Source: Clostridia bacterium (lineage in GTDB: Bacteria > Bacillota > Clostridia > Oscillospirales > Acutalibacteraceae). Taken from it: a DNA stretch of 35,915 nt. Under the pieces are notes generated by a model. The model was not told the origin of the DNA. It searched no databases and was given only the letters and a program-made list of their open reading frames with translations. Positions 9,364 to 17,116 of the stretch are shown piece by piece. The position numbers and the translations under genes were made by a program. Position 1 is the first letter of the stretch; each line of letters starts with the position of its first letter. The stretch covers positions 1 to 35,915 of the forward strand of contig JAFQMC010000022.1 in NCBI GenBank assembly GCA_017421045.1. Reading direction: 5' to 3'.

Positions 9364-9612
9364 ATAAAAAGCCGCCTCGATAATCCTGAAAGGAATATCG
9401 GGACGGCGATAAAATACGACGTGGTTCCACCCAACTTCGGTACATAGTACCCTCGATGCATATAACGGTGCAGACCGCTGTGCCATTTCCTGCACAGGCT
9501 CAGAGGTGGTATCCCGAAAAAGCTACACCGCAGATATTTCAGCCGAGTATCTGCTCTCTGAAGGCTTGCTGTAATCGGACATTGTCCTCATCAACGCTCA
9601 AATATATTGATT
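9364..9612 (-). ncRNA. T-box leader (threonine) of thrS
   Basis: Minus-strand leader RNA between the thrS promoter and gene. It has the diagnostic T-box sequence GGGTGGAACCACG (9420-9432), upstream stem I elements (GATGAGGAC, CAGAGAGCAG and GCTGAAA), and a terminator hairpin that pairs GCCGTCC-type sequence with GGCGGC (about 9370-9407) followed by TTTTTATT. In the specifier region the sequence GATACCACCTCTGAG offers ACC, a threonine codon. This matches a transcriptional T-box: uncharged tRNA-Thr pairs with the specifier and T-box bulge and prevents termination. Exact specifier register was judged by eye. Confidence 0.93.
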
Positions 9613-9619
9613 AAAAAAT

Positions 9620-9648
9620 ATAATATCACTAAAATCTACGAAAGTCAA
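9620..9648 (-). promoter_or_regulatory. Sigma-A promoter of thrS
   Basis: Minus strand TTGACT (9643-9648), 17-base spacer, TATTAT (9620-9625), just upstream of the T-box leader. Confidence 0.85.
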
Positions 9649-9686
9649 TTGCTAAAAAAATAATTTTCTGTCAAAAAGCTAATTCA

Positions 9687-11078
9687 TCAATCAAGATCTG
9701 CGAGGTTCTTCTGGATCCGTGTAGCATCACGGACATTGATAACACCGCTGAAATCGGCATCTCCGCGAAGTCTTGAGCTGAAACTGAGGGTGACAATATC
9801 AGCGATAGCCTTTTGAATCTGAGTTGCATCGCGGATATTTACGACGCCATCAAGATTAGCATCTCCAATCTGTGATGCATTAATCCCGAGTACATCAGAC
9901 TGCTTTGCCATATAGGAATCGTCGTTACAGTAAACTGTGAGCTTATCGCAACCACTAAAAGCAGTGTTGCTGATAAACGTCACGGTATCGGGAACAGAGA
10001 GTTCCTGCAGCTTTGTGCAATTATTGAATGCATAGTCCCCTATCTTTTTTGTCTCAGATGCAATAATCACAGAACCGAGAGATGTGCAACCTGCAAAGAG
10101 ACCGGAGCTTATAGGTACATCTGAATAAACCTCTGCGGTTGTGAGGGCTTTACATCCTAAAAACGCACTTTCTCCCAACAGAGAAACTGTGTCAGGAACA
10201 ATCACGGATTTAAGAGAGGTACAACCTGAAAATGCCTCTTTGTCAATCATAACAAGAGACGCGGGGAACTCAACGGAGCTGAGTGCTGTACAGCCTGCAA
10301 AAGCACGCATTCCGATACCGCTGAGCTTGTTATGAAGGCTGAGAGATTTAAGCGTAGTATTTTTATAGAAAGCGCCTGCACCGATATATCGCACGTTATC
10401 AGGTATTTTTACTGTAGCGGAGGTAGTGTTAACGTCAATGAGAATTCCGCTGCCTGCAACAACATAATCTTCAGTTCGGTTTTTAAGCCAAGGGGTTCCC
10501 TCAAACGCGAAGGCGCCAATGGAAGCTACTTTGTCTGATACAGAAACCGAGGAAAGCTGTGTGCAGTTGTAAAAAGCACCCTCTCCAATCTCGGAGACAT
10601 TGTCGGGAACTGAGAGAGAAGTGATCTTTGTATTGCCTGCACAGGTGTAAGGTGCAACAGAGGTAACACCGGAAGGAACTGTGAAGGAACCCTGCGCAGT
10701 GGCTTTTACCAGAACAGTACCCAATACTATCTCTGAGCTATTACTGAAAAATGGTGTGTTCTCAAAAGCATATGCACCGCAGGATGTTACGTAGGCATCG
10801 TCGGTGACGGTTTTCAGAGAAGTACATCCTGAGAACGCCTTATTGCCAATGGCAGAAACCAGGTTGAGTTTTACGGATGTAATCTTAGTATTCCCCTCGA
10901 AGGCATAATCGGCTATATAGCGCACATCGGAGGGAATTGAAACACTCGTGCTGTTTCCGTTATAGGAAAGCAGAACGCCATCCTCAACCTCAAATTCTGC
11001 AGCAGCAGAAACAGAAATCACGGAAAAGGACGTGAAAAGAACTATAACAATTAATACCAAAGATAGAAATTTTTTCAT
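9687..11078 (-). CDS. Secreted BspA-type leucine-rich repeat protein with C-terminal dockerin
   Basis: 463-aa exported protein. A signal peptide (about 1-26, MKKF then a hydrophobic stretch, cleavage near VSAAA) is followed by BspA/LRR_5-type repeats from about 30 to 390, seen as recurring AFxGCTxLxSVxxPxxV units. The last ~60 residues are a type I dockerin with two 22-residue EF-hand-like repeats, DANLDGVVNIRDATQIQKAI and DADFSGVINVRDATRIQKNL, each with Asp/Asn calcium ligands. Dockerins plug proteins into scaffoldin cohesins, so this is likely displayed on or near a cellulosome-type complex, while the LRR part binds a surface or polymer. No catalytic module is seen. ATG start with AAGGTGAT. 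Confidence 0.93.
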   Translation of the reverse strand: MKKFLSLVLIVIVLFTSFSVISVSAAAEFEVEDGVLLSYNGNSTSVSIPSDVRYIADYAFEGNTKITSVKLNLVSAIGNKAFSGCTSLKTVTDDAYVTSCGAYAFENTPFFSNSSEIVLGTVLVKATAQGSFTVPSGVTSVAPYTCAGNTKITSLSVPDNVSEIGEGAFYNCTQLSSVSVSDKVASIGAFAFEGTPWLKNRTEDYVVAGSGILIDVNTTSATVKIPDNVRYIGAGAFYKNTTLKSLSLHNKLSGIGMRAFAGCTALSSVEFPASLVMIDKEAFSGCTSLKSVIVPDTVSLLGESAFLGCKALTTAEVYSDVPISSGLFAGCTSLGSVIIASETKKIGDYAFNNCTKLQELSVPDTVTFISNTAFSGCDKLTVYCNDDSYMAKQSDVLGINASQIGDANLDGVVNIRDATQIQKAIADIVTLSFSSRLRGDADFSGVINVRDATRIQKNLADLD

Positions 11079-11096
11079 AATATCACCTTAAAGACA

Positions 11097-11122
11097 GCAA
11101 AAGGGCGGAATAATCCGCCCAT
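11097..11122 (-). terminator. Probable terminator between the 495-aa membrane protein gene and the dockerin gene
   Basis: GGGCGG (11103-11108) and CCGCCC (11115-11120) form a 6-bp GC stem with a 6-base loop, followed on the minus strand by TTTTGC. The T run is short, so read-through into the dockerin gene is possible. Confidence 0.6.
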
Positions 11123-11129
11123 AGTATCA

Positions 11130-12617
11130 TTATTGCTGATCATCTACGTCTCCGCCCTGGATACTGATAATCAACTGATCGATCTCATCGAGACGGGAAT
11201 CATATTTTTTTCTTGCGGCATCCTGATTCAAATCATCCTCGGGGATGCTCTTTTCAAGGATAAAAGCAGATATATCTTCACTCTTATCAAAGCGACGTGA
11301 TGAATCGTCTTTATTCTCAACGCTGAGAATAAAGTCGTCATCAAACATAATAGCTTCTCTTGAAGTGGGGCCCTTTGGCATATCGCCCAGAACAAGCTCT
11401 TCCTCAGACACAGAAGCTCTGTCAAGCTCGCCTTCAATAATCATGTCTACTTCACTCCCTGTGATAATATGGTCAGACTCTGCATCAGCACGCGCGTCTT
11501 GTCTCTTTGCATCAGAGAGAAGCTGCTGAGCTATATCGCCTTCAGGCTCTGTATAGGTCACTTGGCTGTCGTCATCAGCAATTCTGACAGAAGCGGCTCT
11601 GGACGGAACAAAGTCCTGCTCTTCTTCAAATCCGTAGTCCTCTGTTGACAAGTCAGCTTCAGCTGCGAAATTCTGAGAAACGTTTATATTCTCCTGATAA
11701 TCCGAAGGCTCAGATTCTGTAGTGATATTTTTCTCTGCAGGTTCTTCTGCATAGTTTTCGTCAGAATAATCTGTATCTTCAGCATCAGATGCATGTACAT
11801 CAACAACAGCCTGCTCGTCAACGGTCTTTGCGTTTGAGGTAAGCTCTGCTGTGAAGCTGAGAGCATAGAATCCAAGCATACCATAGGATATTGCAGGTAT
11901 GTACTCAAGATAATCAGCAGAAGAAGTGATATCAATCGCAAACACTTCAGAAACGCAGAACACAAGGCATATTACAGCGGTCGGAAAACCAAAGGTAATT
12001 GCATTTTTTACAGTTCCCTTAGTGGGGATAACTGCATGGATCATCATTGCATAGATAAAGAACATTGCAAGAGCAACGAACATAATAAGATCCATGGTAT
12101 CGGCTGCAGCTACAGGAGTAGCTGTATTTGCCATAAATCTGCTGATAAGGTGAACACCGCACCACAGGGGCAGTGAAAGATACAAAACGGAAATGTTTTT
12201 GGGAGTATTGACTCCTGAGAAGTGGTTCATACTGACAACGAGCATGGAAACACCGCTCAGAGCAGTGAACACTGCGGTGATAATACCAAGCACACCAAAC
12301 TCTCCGGTCTGCACCATATCGGTGACTTCAAGGGCTGCTGATGCAGCAAGTGAGAAAGCCGCCAGAAGACCGGTTATGCCTGCAAAGAAATTCTTCTTGA
12401 GGACATAGACTGGAGAAAGTTTTCTCTCGAAAAAAGATACTGCAAAACATACAAGGAAAAGTCCCAGTACCAAAAAAGCAATAATCTCGTTAACTCCGTT
12501 GATATCGGTAGCAAACAGCCTTGTGACGGTTTCAGGTGCAAAAGATGCAAAAAACATCAGAAGAACTGACAACAGACACACAGGAACAAACAAAATCCAT
12601 TTAATCAAAGTTTTCAT
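11130..12617 (-). CDS. Polytopic membrane protein with long acidic cytoplasmic tail, function unknown
   Basis: I do not recognise a family. The first ~260 residues of this 495-aa protein hold about eight hydrophobic segments (for example 5-27, 45-62, 80-97, 110-130, 145-160, 175-195, 205-228 and 240-256). The last ~230 residues are hydrophilic and strongly acidic, rich in D, E, S and Q, with no cysteine and no obvious fold, ending LIISIQGGDVDDQQ. The tail is probably cytoplasmic and disordered, perhaps a scaffold or phosphorylation target. It is preceded by a strong promoter and an AAAGGAG site and is followed by the dockerin/LRR gene, so a role in envelope organisation is possible but only inferred from position. 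Confidence 0.75.
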   Translation of the reverse strand: MKTLIKWILFVPVCLLSVLLMFFASFAPETVTRLFATDINGVNEIIAFLVLGLFLVCFAVSFFERKLSPVYVLKKNFFAGITGLLAAFSLAASAALEVTDMVQTGEFGVLGIITAVFTALSGVSMLVVSMNHFSGVNTPKNISVLYLSLPLWCGVHLISRFMANTATPVAAADTMDLIMFVALAMFFIYAMMIHAVIPTKGTVKNAITFGFPTAVICLVFCVSEVFAIDITSSADYLEYIPAISYGMLGFYALSFTAELTSNAKTVDEQAVVDVHASDAEDTDYSDENYAEEPAEKNITTESEPSDYQENINVSQNFAAEADLSTEDYGFEEEQDFVPSRAASVRIADDDSQVTYTEPEGDIAQQLLSDAKRQDARADAESDHIITGSEVDMIIEGELDRASVSEEELVLGDMPKGPTSREAIMFDDDFILSVENKDDSSRRFDKSEDISAFILEKSIPEDDLNQDAARKKYDSRLDEIDQLIISIQGGDVDDQQ

Positions 12618-12742
12618 TAGAAGCTCCTTTGTAGCAGCAGATAAAAAAGACTGCCGTTAGATAAATAACACATGAGTTATAAGCCGAATATTCTCTGAAA
12701 GAATATAATATAATTACAACACGGCATATAATCACAAATAAT

Positions 12743-12771
12743 ATTGTATTCCAAACCACAGCCAATGTCAA
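12743..12771 (-). promoter_or_regulatory. Sigma-A promoter of the 495-aa membrane protein gene
   Basis: Minus strand TTGACA (12766-12771), 17-base spacer, TACAAT (12743-12748). The 205-base divergent region 12618-12823 holds this promoter and a ~120-base leader. No clear promoter was found for the plus-strand gene. Confidence 0.85.
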
Positions 12772-12823
12772 GGCGTTTTGAAAGTAAATAATATGTTGTA
12801 TCAAAGTTTTTGGTGGTGCAAAA

Positions 12824-13429
12824 ATGAAAAAGTTTCTGTTACTGGGAATAATATTGCTGATGATTGCAATTATCACTCCGATTGCATCAAGCGTGAATAA
12901 AACAAAGACACCTGAAGCCACGACTCCTTCAAGCGAACAGGCAACAACAGCATCTGCTGAATCGGAAGAAGATATTGAAAAAATCGTCAGCATGACCCTT
13001 GAATTCATCGATGAGGACACAAACAAAGAGACCAAGAAAGCTCTGATTGCTTTATGCAGAAACAATTATTCATATAATAAGCTACATAACAAAGATACAG
13101 AAACAAGTGAAATCACGAACTTCAGCGATGAACTGTACGAGGAGATGTGTTATCTTTTCAAAGAGATAAATACCGAACTCAGATACAAAGGCGAACCGGT
13201 ATATATTCCTTTACTTCATCTCAGCTCCTCGGCAACCGCAACCAGTGACGAATACCCCTATATGCTGTCTGTTGCTTCACCCTGGGATACCTTTGACGAG
13301 AGTTTTAACTCAAAGAGTGAGTATCCCTGCGGAGTAAGCATTAAAGGAATCGACTATTTATGCGGGAACGGAATGAACTACACAGAAGCACTTCAGTGGT
13401 ATCTGCCTGAGTTTGAAATATCGGAATAA
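12824..13429 (+). CDS. Small exported protein with a SpoIID-like C-terminal segment
   Basis: 201-aa protein with an N-terminal hydrophobic segment (4-22) that acts as signal peptide or membrane anchor, then a low-complexity Thr/Ser/Ala/Glu linker (27-48). The rest has no fold I can name with confidence. The segment LLHLSSSATATSDEYPYMLSVASPWD resembles the C-terminal part of SpoIID/LytB-family proteins, where a HSxSGGxTE...PYLxSVxSPxD pattern is common. However, the protein is much shorter than SpoIID and lacks the catalytic N-terminal region. It may be a truncated relative or an unrelated protein. The ATG has a GGTGG site. A terminator follows immediately and the neighbours face away, so it is transcribed alone. 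Confidence 0.6.
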   Translation: MKKFLLLGIILLMIAIITPIASSVNKTKTPEATTPSSEQATTASAESEEDIEKIVSMTLEFIDEDTNKETKKALIALCRNNYSYNKLHNKDTETSEITNFSDELYEEMCYLFKEINTELRYKGEPVYIPLLHLSSSATATSDEYPYMLSVASPWDTFDESFNSKSEYPCGVSIKGIDYLCGNGMNYTEALQWYLPEFEISE

Positions 13430-13433
13430 CAGC

Positions 13434-13460
13434 AAACGCACCTTATAAAAGGTGCGTTTT
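13434..13460. terminator. Bidirectional terminator
   Basis: AACGCACC (13435-13442) pairs with GGTGCGTT (13451-13458) with an 8-base loop. T residues lie on both sides, so it serves the 201-aa gene and the convergent dacF-type gene. Confidence 0.85.
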
Positions 13461-13474
13461 GTACTGTATAAATA

Positions 13475-14788
13475 TTAAAGCTTTCTGTATTTCTTGACAC
13501 GTTTTCTCTTTCCGCTTCTGACATTTGAGACAAGAAGAATATACACAACAATAAGTGCAACAGCTATAATTGCAGCTATCCAAAACCAGATGGATGTGAG
13601 CACGGTCTTGAACATATACATAAGATACGCAAACTCGCTCTTCTCAACATCTTCCCCTGCAACAAGGTCTACTGTCTGTATAGCTTCATCCTGATAGTAA
13701 ACAGTAGCTTTGCCCACGGGGTCTCCCTTTTTCAGAGGTGCATCAGCGGCTTCGGGGATCTCGGGCTTTACTGAAACATCCTCAGGGTTGTGGTCCTTGG
13801 GAAGAATTGTATTGACAGTCTCCGCAGGATAAAGAAGAATGGAAGTATCGGATGTTGTGAAGTTTACATCAATCTCACAGACGGGAGTGTCTGTTGTAAG
13901 CATTCGTGTGAGTTCGAGTTCGAGAAGTGCCCATCTGAGCATCTGCTTTGCATCTTTCATGGCGCCATTGTGATCTGCATCATAAGAAGCTCCCATACAA
14001 ATGCACATATATGCGTAACCATCGGCAATAGCGGTAGTCACAAGGCATCTGCCCGCTTCTTCAGAGGAACCGGTTTTGACACCTTTAGCGTAAGTATAGA
14101 AGTAGTCTCCGCCACGGTTGATGTCAATCATATAGTTTGTTGTTGTGAGCGGATAGCTTTCACCCTCACAGTAATAGGTTGCTGTATTGGTTATCTCAGA
14201 AAAACGAGGCAGTGTCAGCGCATATGATGTCATCTTGTATAAATCGTATGCTGTTGTGTAATGCTCTTCGTCATGGAGTCCGTGAGGATTTGTAAAATTA
14301 GTATTTTTACAGCCGAGCTCTTGTGCCTTTTTATTCATCATATCGACAAATTTTTCGGTATTACCACCGCCCACATAATCAGCCAGAACTGCGGTTGCGC
14401 CGTTACCTGAAGCAACCATCATACAATTCACAAGGTCGATGACAGTCATGGTCTCTCCTACCTTGTCCGAAACATCGGAGACACTGCTGCCTGTTCCGTC
14501 AAGGGTGGAAAGCACCTCCTGCTTTATGGGAACACGGGTATTGTCAAAATCCTCGATATTCTCAGAAACTATGATATATGTCATAATCTTGGTGAGAGCT
14601 GCTGGATATCGAACTTCATCTACGTTCTTCTCGAGCACCGGAATACCGGTATCCATATTGATAAGAAGCACTGTATCCGACTCTATTTTTTTATCGTAAT
14701 TATATGTAACTGCCGATGCAGACATCACGGTGCTCAGCAGCACACAAAGTATAAAAATGCAGGATAAAACCTTAACTAATTTTTTCAT
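13475..14788 (-). CDS. DacF/PBP5-like D-alanyl-D-alanine carboxypeptidase homologue with Ser-to-Ala at the active site
   Basis: 437-aa low-molecular-weight penicillin-binding protein of family S11. Signal peptide at about 1-26; serine-peptidase domain about 30-290; a short C-terminal domain; and a C-terminal transmembrane helix (about 393-420) followed by a basic tail, so it is membrane-bound with an outside catalytic domain. The SxN motif (SGN, 127-129) and KTG motif (238-240) are intact. The first motif, which should be SxxK in a PASLTKIMT context, reads PAALTKIMT, with Ala64 (codon GCT) where the nucleophilic serine belongs; Lys67 is present. If the sequence is correct, the protein should not hydrolyse or acylate. 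It could bind D-Ala-D-Ala peptides without cleaving them. ATG start with GAAAGGAA. Confidence 0.9.
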   Translation of the reverse strand: MKKLVKVLSCIFILCVLLSTVMSASAVTYNYDKKIESDTVLLINMDTGIPVLEKNVDEVRYPAALTKIMTYIIVSENIEDFDNTRVPIKQEVLSTLDGTGSSVSDVSDKVGETMTVIDLVNCMMVASGNGATAVLADYVGGGNTEKFVDMMNKKAQELGCKNTNFTNPHGLHDEEHYTTAYDLYKMTSYALTLPRFSEITNTATYYCEGESYPLTTTNYMIDINRGGDYFYTYAKGVKTGSSEEAGRCLVTTAIADGYAYMCICMGASYDADHNGAMKDAKQMLRWALLELELTRMLTTDTPVCEIDVNFTTSDTSILLYPAETVNTILPKDHNPEDVSVKPEIPEAADAPLKKGDPVGKATVYYQDEAIQTVDLVAGEDVEKSEFAYLMYMFKTVLTSIWFWIAAIIAVALIVVYILLVSNVRSGKRKRVKKYRKL

Positions 14789-14851
14789 ATCTGTTCCTTT
14801 CCCATTCCAAAAAATAGACTGCCAAAATCACGGGTTTGAGTATATTCCCCT

Positions 14852-14880
14852 TTGACAAGCAAGTAAAGCTATGATAATAT
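14852..14880 (+). promoter_or_regulatory. Sigma-A promoter of the metallophosphoesterase gene
   Basis: TTGACA (14852-14857), 17-base spacer, TAATAT (14875-14880). This leaves a leader of about 60 bases before the GTG start. Confidence 0.85.
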
Positions 14881-14948
14881 ATTTGTATTATATAATAGAC
14901 AAAAACATTTTTCAATCATTAACGGAATTTTTCTAAGGGGTTTTTACC

Positions 14949-15635
14949 GTGATATACATTACCGGAGATACACACGGAGACATAAAAAGATTCAAAAAAA
15001 GAGAAATCAAGAAACTCACAAAGGACGATTACCTGATTATATGCGGAGATTTCGGATTTTTGTGGGATAACAGCGAAGAAGAAAGAGAAAAACTGGAATT
15101 CCTGAAATCCCAGAAATTTACAATTCTTTTTGTAGATGGCACGCACGAAAACTTTGACCTCATCGAAGCCAACCCCACTGTAGATTTCTGCAAGGGCAAG
15201 GCTACGAAAATTGCAAAGAATATATACCATTTGCAACGAGGTGAAATCTACGATATTGAAGGAAAGTTCATCTTCACCTTTGGCGGAGGAGTCAGCTCGG
15301 ATCTGCAGCAGATTATGGATTCAGGCACCTGGTTCGAGCGGGAGCTTCCCACCGACGAGGAAATGCAGTACGCCGTGAACAACCTCAAAAGCTACAACTG
15401 TGAAGTTGACTATATTATCACCCACGAGACCTCGGCTACATACAAACACAAAATCTGGAGAAATTGCGACAAAAACCCTGTGAATGATTTTTTGGAGAGG
15501 CTTTCTTCGGAGGTCAGATACAAAAAGTGGTTTTTCGGAAATCTGCACGTAGACTTTGTTGTAGATGACAACGCTTTCTCTGTATTTGAGGAAATCATCC
15601 CCATCGACGGAATGAGAAAAAGCAGACAGTTTTAA
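14949..15635 (+). CDS. Calcineurin-like metallophosphoesterase
   Basis: 228-aa cytosolic phosphoesterase of the Metallophos superfamily. Metal-ligand motifs appear in order: GDTHGD (6-11), CGDFG (32-36), GTHEN (64-68, the usual GNHE with Thr for Asn), a histidine in ITHETSA, and GNLHVD near 197-202 (variant of GHxH). The Asn-to-Thr change in GTHEN removes a conserved metal-bridging Asn in many members but also occurs in some phage and clostridial relatives, so activity is uncertain. It starts at a GTG preceded by AAGGGG. Substrate is not predictable. It forms a single-gene unit with its own promoter and a strong terminator. Confidence 0.85.
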   Translation: MIYITGDTHGDIKRFKKREIKKLTKDDYLIICGDFGFLWDNSEEEREKLEFLKSQKFTILFVDGTHENFDLIEANPTVDFCKGKATKIAKNIYHLQRGEIYDIEGKFIFTFGGGVSSDLQQIMDSGTWFERELPTDEEMQYAVNNLKSYNCEVDYIITHETSATYKHKIWRNCDKNPVNDFLERLSSEVRYKKWFFGNLHVDFVVDDNAFSVFEEIIPIDGMRKSRQF

Positions 15636-15647
15636 CAGAAATGATTA

Positions 15648-15681
15648 AGGCACTGAGCTTAACCGCTCAGTGCCTATTTTT
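15648..15681. terminator. Terminator between metallophosphoesterase and serpin genes
   Basis: AGGCACTGAGC (15648-15658) and GCTCAGTGCCT (15665-15675) form a perfect 11-bp stem with a 6-base loop, followed by ATTTTT on the plus strand. It probably also stops the convergent serpin transcript. Confidence 0.92.
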
Positions 15682-17116
15682 ATACAGGATTATTAACAAC
15701 ACCTATAAACACAGGCAAGCTATCCGTTCCTGTTATCACAAAAAGGAACGGTCTGTCCAGCACAAAGTCTATCTCGTCCTCCAAAGGCATAGCACCTCCT
15801 GCTAAAAACATCTCTGTATACGCAGAACCAGTAACACCTTCTTCGTCAACAGAAACACGTGCTCCGTGATTTATACCTGAAAGAAAAACATTATCATTTT
15901 CAATAAGAGGTGAAAAGTCCGCTCTTTCCATACTAAAACAATCGGTAATACCCAATCTTTTGATAGATGCTGTAAGGTCGGTATTTGAGCTCACATCAAA
16001 CTTTGGAAGTGACATATTGATTTTCATATACTTGCACTTATTCCATTCATCTTTCGGCGATGTTATGAATGACAAGGTCTCCTCATTTTTAATCAGCTCA
16101 GATACACTTACGCCTTCATCAGGAAGTATGAAGCACATATTGCCACTACCCTGTAACTCCTGACAAACAGCAGAGAACTTTTCTCCATAATAATAGGCTT
16201 TCGATTGATCTGTTCTGTGCATAAAATCGCAGGCAATATCATCTGTCTCTGTATGAAACACACCTTCGGAAGTATCCGATTTTTTAAATTTGTCGCTCCA
16301 TTGAGCCTGAAAATATACTGTTGTCGCAAGCGCTATAATTGTCTCAGGAGGAAACTGCGAATCTGTGATGTAATTATCAAGCAAGCCCCCTGTTTGCTCC
16401 TTAAGCCACTGCTTGTATGCTTCACCATAATCTTTGCTACTCATATCACCATAATATGAAGACGCGTAATAATACTCAGACAATAAATCTGTGATTTTAC
16501 TGTTGTAATTCAGTTTATCGTCAATCCATACAGAACTCGCAAGAGTACATGACGAAAGACCGTCGTTCCTGTAATTAGCATTCCATATTGCGTGTGCTTG
16601 TGTACGCAGAGAATCAATATCCTCTGCACAGAGTAAATCAAGTATCTGCTGGCGGGTGGTTCCATCTGTGGTTTCTGCAAGCATAGCCAACGCCATATAA
16701 ATATTTAAAGGAGAGTAAACCGCATTTTCGCCACTACTGACAGAAAGAAATTCTGATACTGTATTTTTAATATAGCTGTCAAGATTTACACCTGCACCTC
16801 TGTACTCATTCTGTGCGTCTACGCTGTCTCTCCACGCCTCATATTTATCATTATAGCTTGTGTCCAACATATTTTTGGGGTATTGTGACATGGTTGGATA
16901 TTCGGGCAAAGAAACAGCGTACGCATAAAGAACGCCTGAATTATTACCCCCAAAACCTATAAAAACAGTCAAACCAATAACCAAGGCAAGAACTGCGGCA
17001 ACCGGCATTGTCCACTTTAAGTGATATGTGTGAGATTTTCTTCTCCTTGACTCTGCATTCATAACCAAATCACTGTCAATCATACTTATTGCATCTTGCA
17101 GTTTATTAGATTTCAT
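15680..17116 (-). CDS. Membrane-anchored serpin with anti-sigma-like N-terminus
   Basis: 478-aa protein. Residues 1-35 (LQDAISMIDSDLVMNAE, then basic RRRK) are cytoplasmic, 36-56 form a transmembrane helix, and the serpin fold runs from about 112 to 478 outside the cell. Serpin hallmarks: NAVYSPLNIYMALAML (131-146), ATTVYFQAQWSDKF (264-277), the hinge VDEEG (423-427) and the C-terminal DRPFLFVI (454-461). Serpins trap serine or cysteine proteases through a reactive-centre loop, here about 428-447. The hinge is unusual: Val at P14 and Tyr at P9 instead of small residues. The ATG overlaps the sigma-factor stop by 4 bases. Short DAIxxIDxDLxxxA segments before a helix are common in clostridial proteins encoded next to ECF sigma factors, so this may tether the sigma factor. 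Confidence 0.93.
   Translation of the reverse strand: MKSNKLQDAISMIDSDLVMNAESRRRKSHTYHLKWTMPVAAVLALVIGLTVFIGFGGNNSGVLYAYAVSLPEYPTMSQYPKNMLDTSYNDKYEAWRDSVDAQNEYRGAGVNLDSYIKNTVSEFLSVSSGENAVYSPLNIYMALAMLAETTDGTTRQQILDLLCAEDIDSLRTQAHAIWNANYRNDGLSSCTLASSVWIDDKLNYNSKITDLLSEYYYASSYYGDMSSKDYGEAYKQWLKEQTGGLLDNYITDSQFPPETIIALATTVYFQAQWSDKFKKSDTSEGVFHTETDDIACDFMHRTDQSKAYYYGEKFSAVCQELQGSGNMCFILPDEGVSVSELIKNEETLSFITSPKDEWNKCKYMKINMSLPKFDVSSNTDLTASIKRLGITDCFSMERADFSPLIENDNVFLSGINHGARVSVDEEGVTGSAYTEMFLAGGAMPLEDEIDFVLDRPFLFVITGTDSLPVFIGVVNNPV

Noticed and set aside
8608-9447. 279-codon open frame on the plus strand
   Set aside because: Lies wholly opposite thrS and its T-box leader, has no family motifs and no ribosome site; it is a shadow of codon bias in thrS.
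9700-10990. Tandem repeat array or CRISPR
   Set aside because: The recurring sequence is the coding repeat of LRR_5 units in frame, with diverged copies and no constant repeat/spacer pattern.
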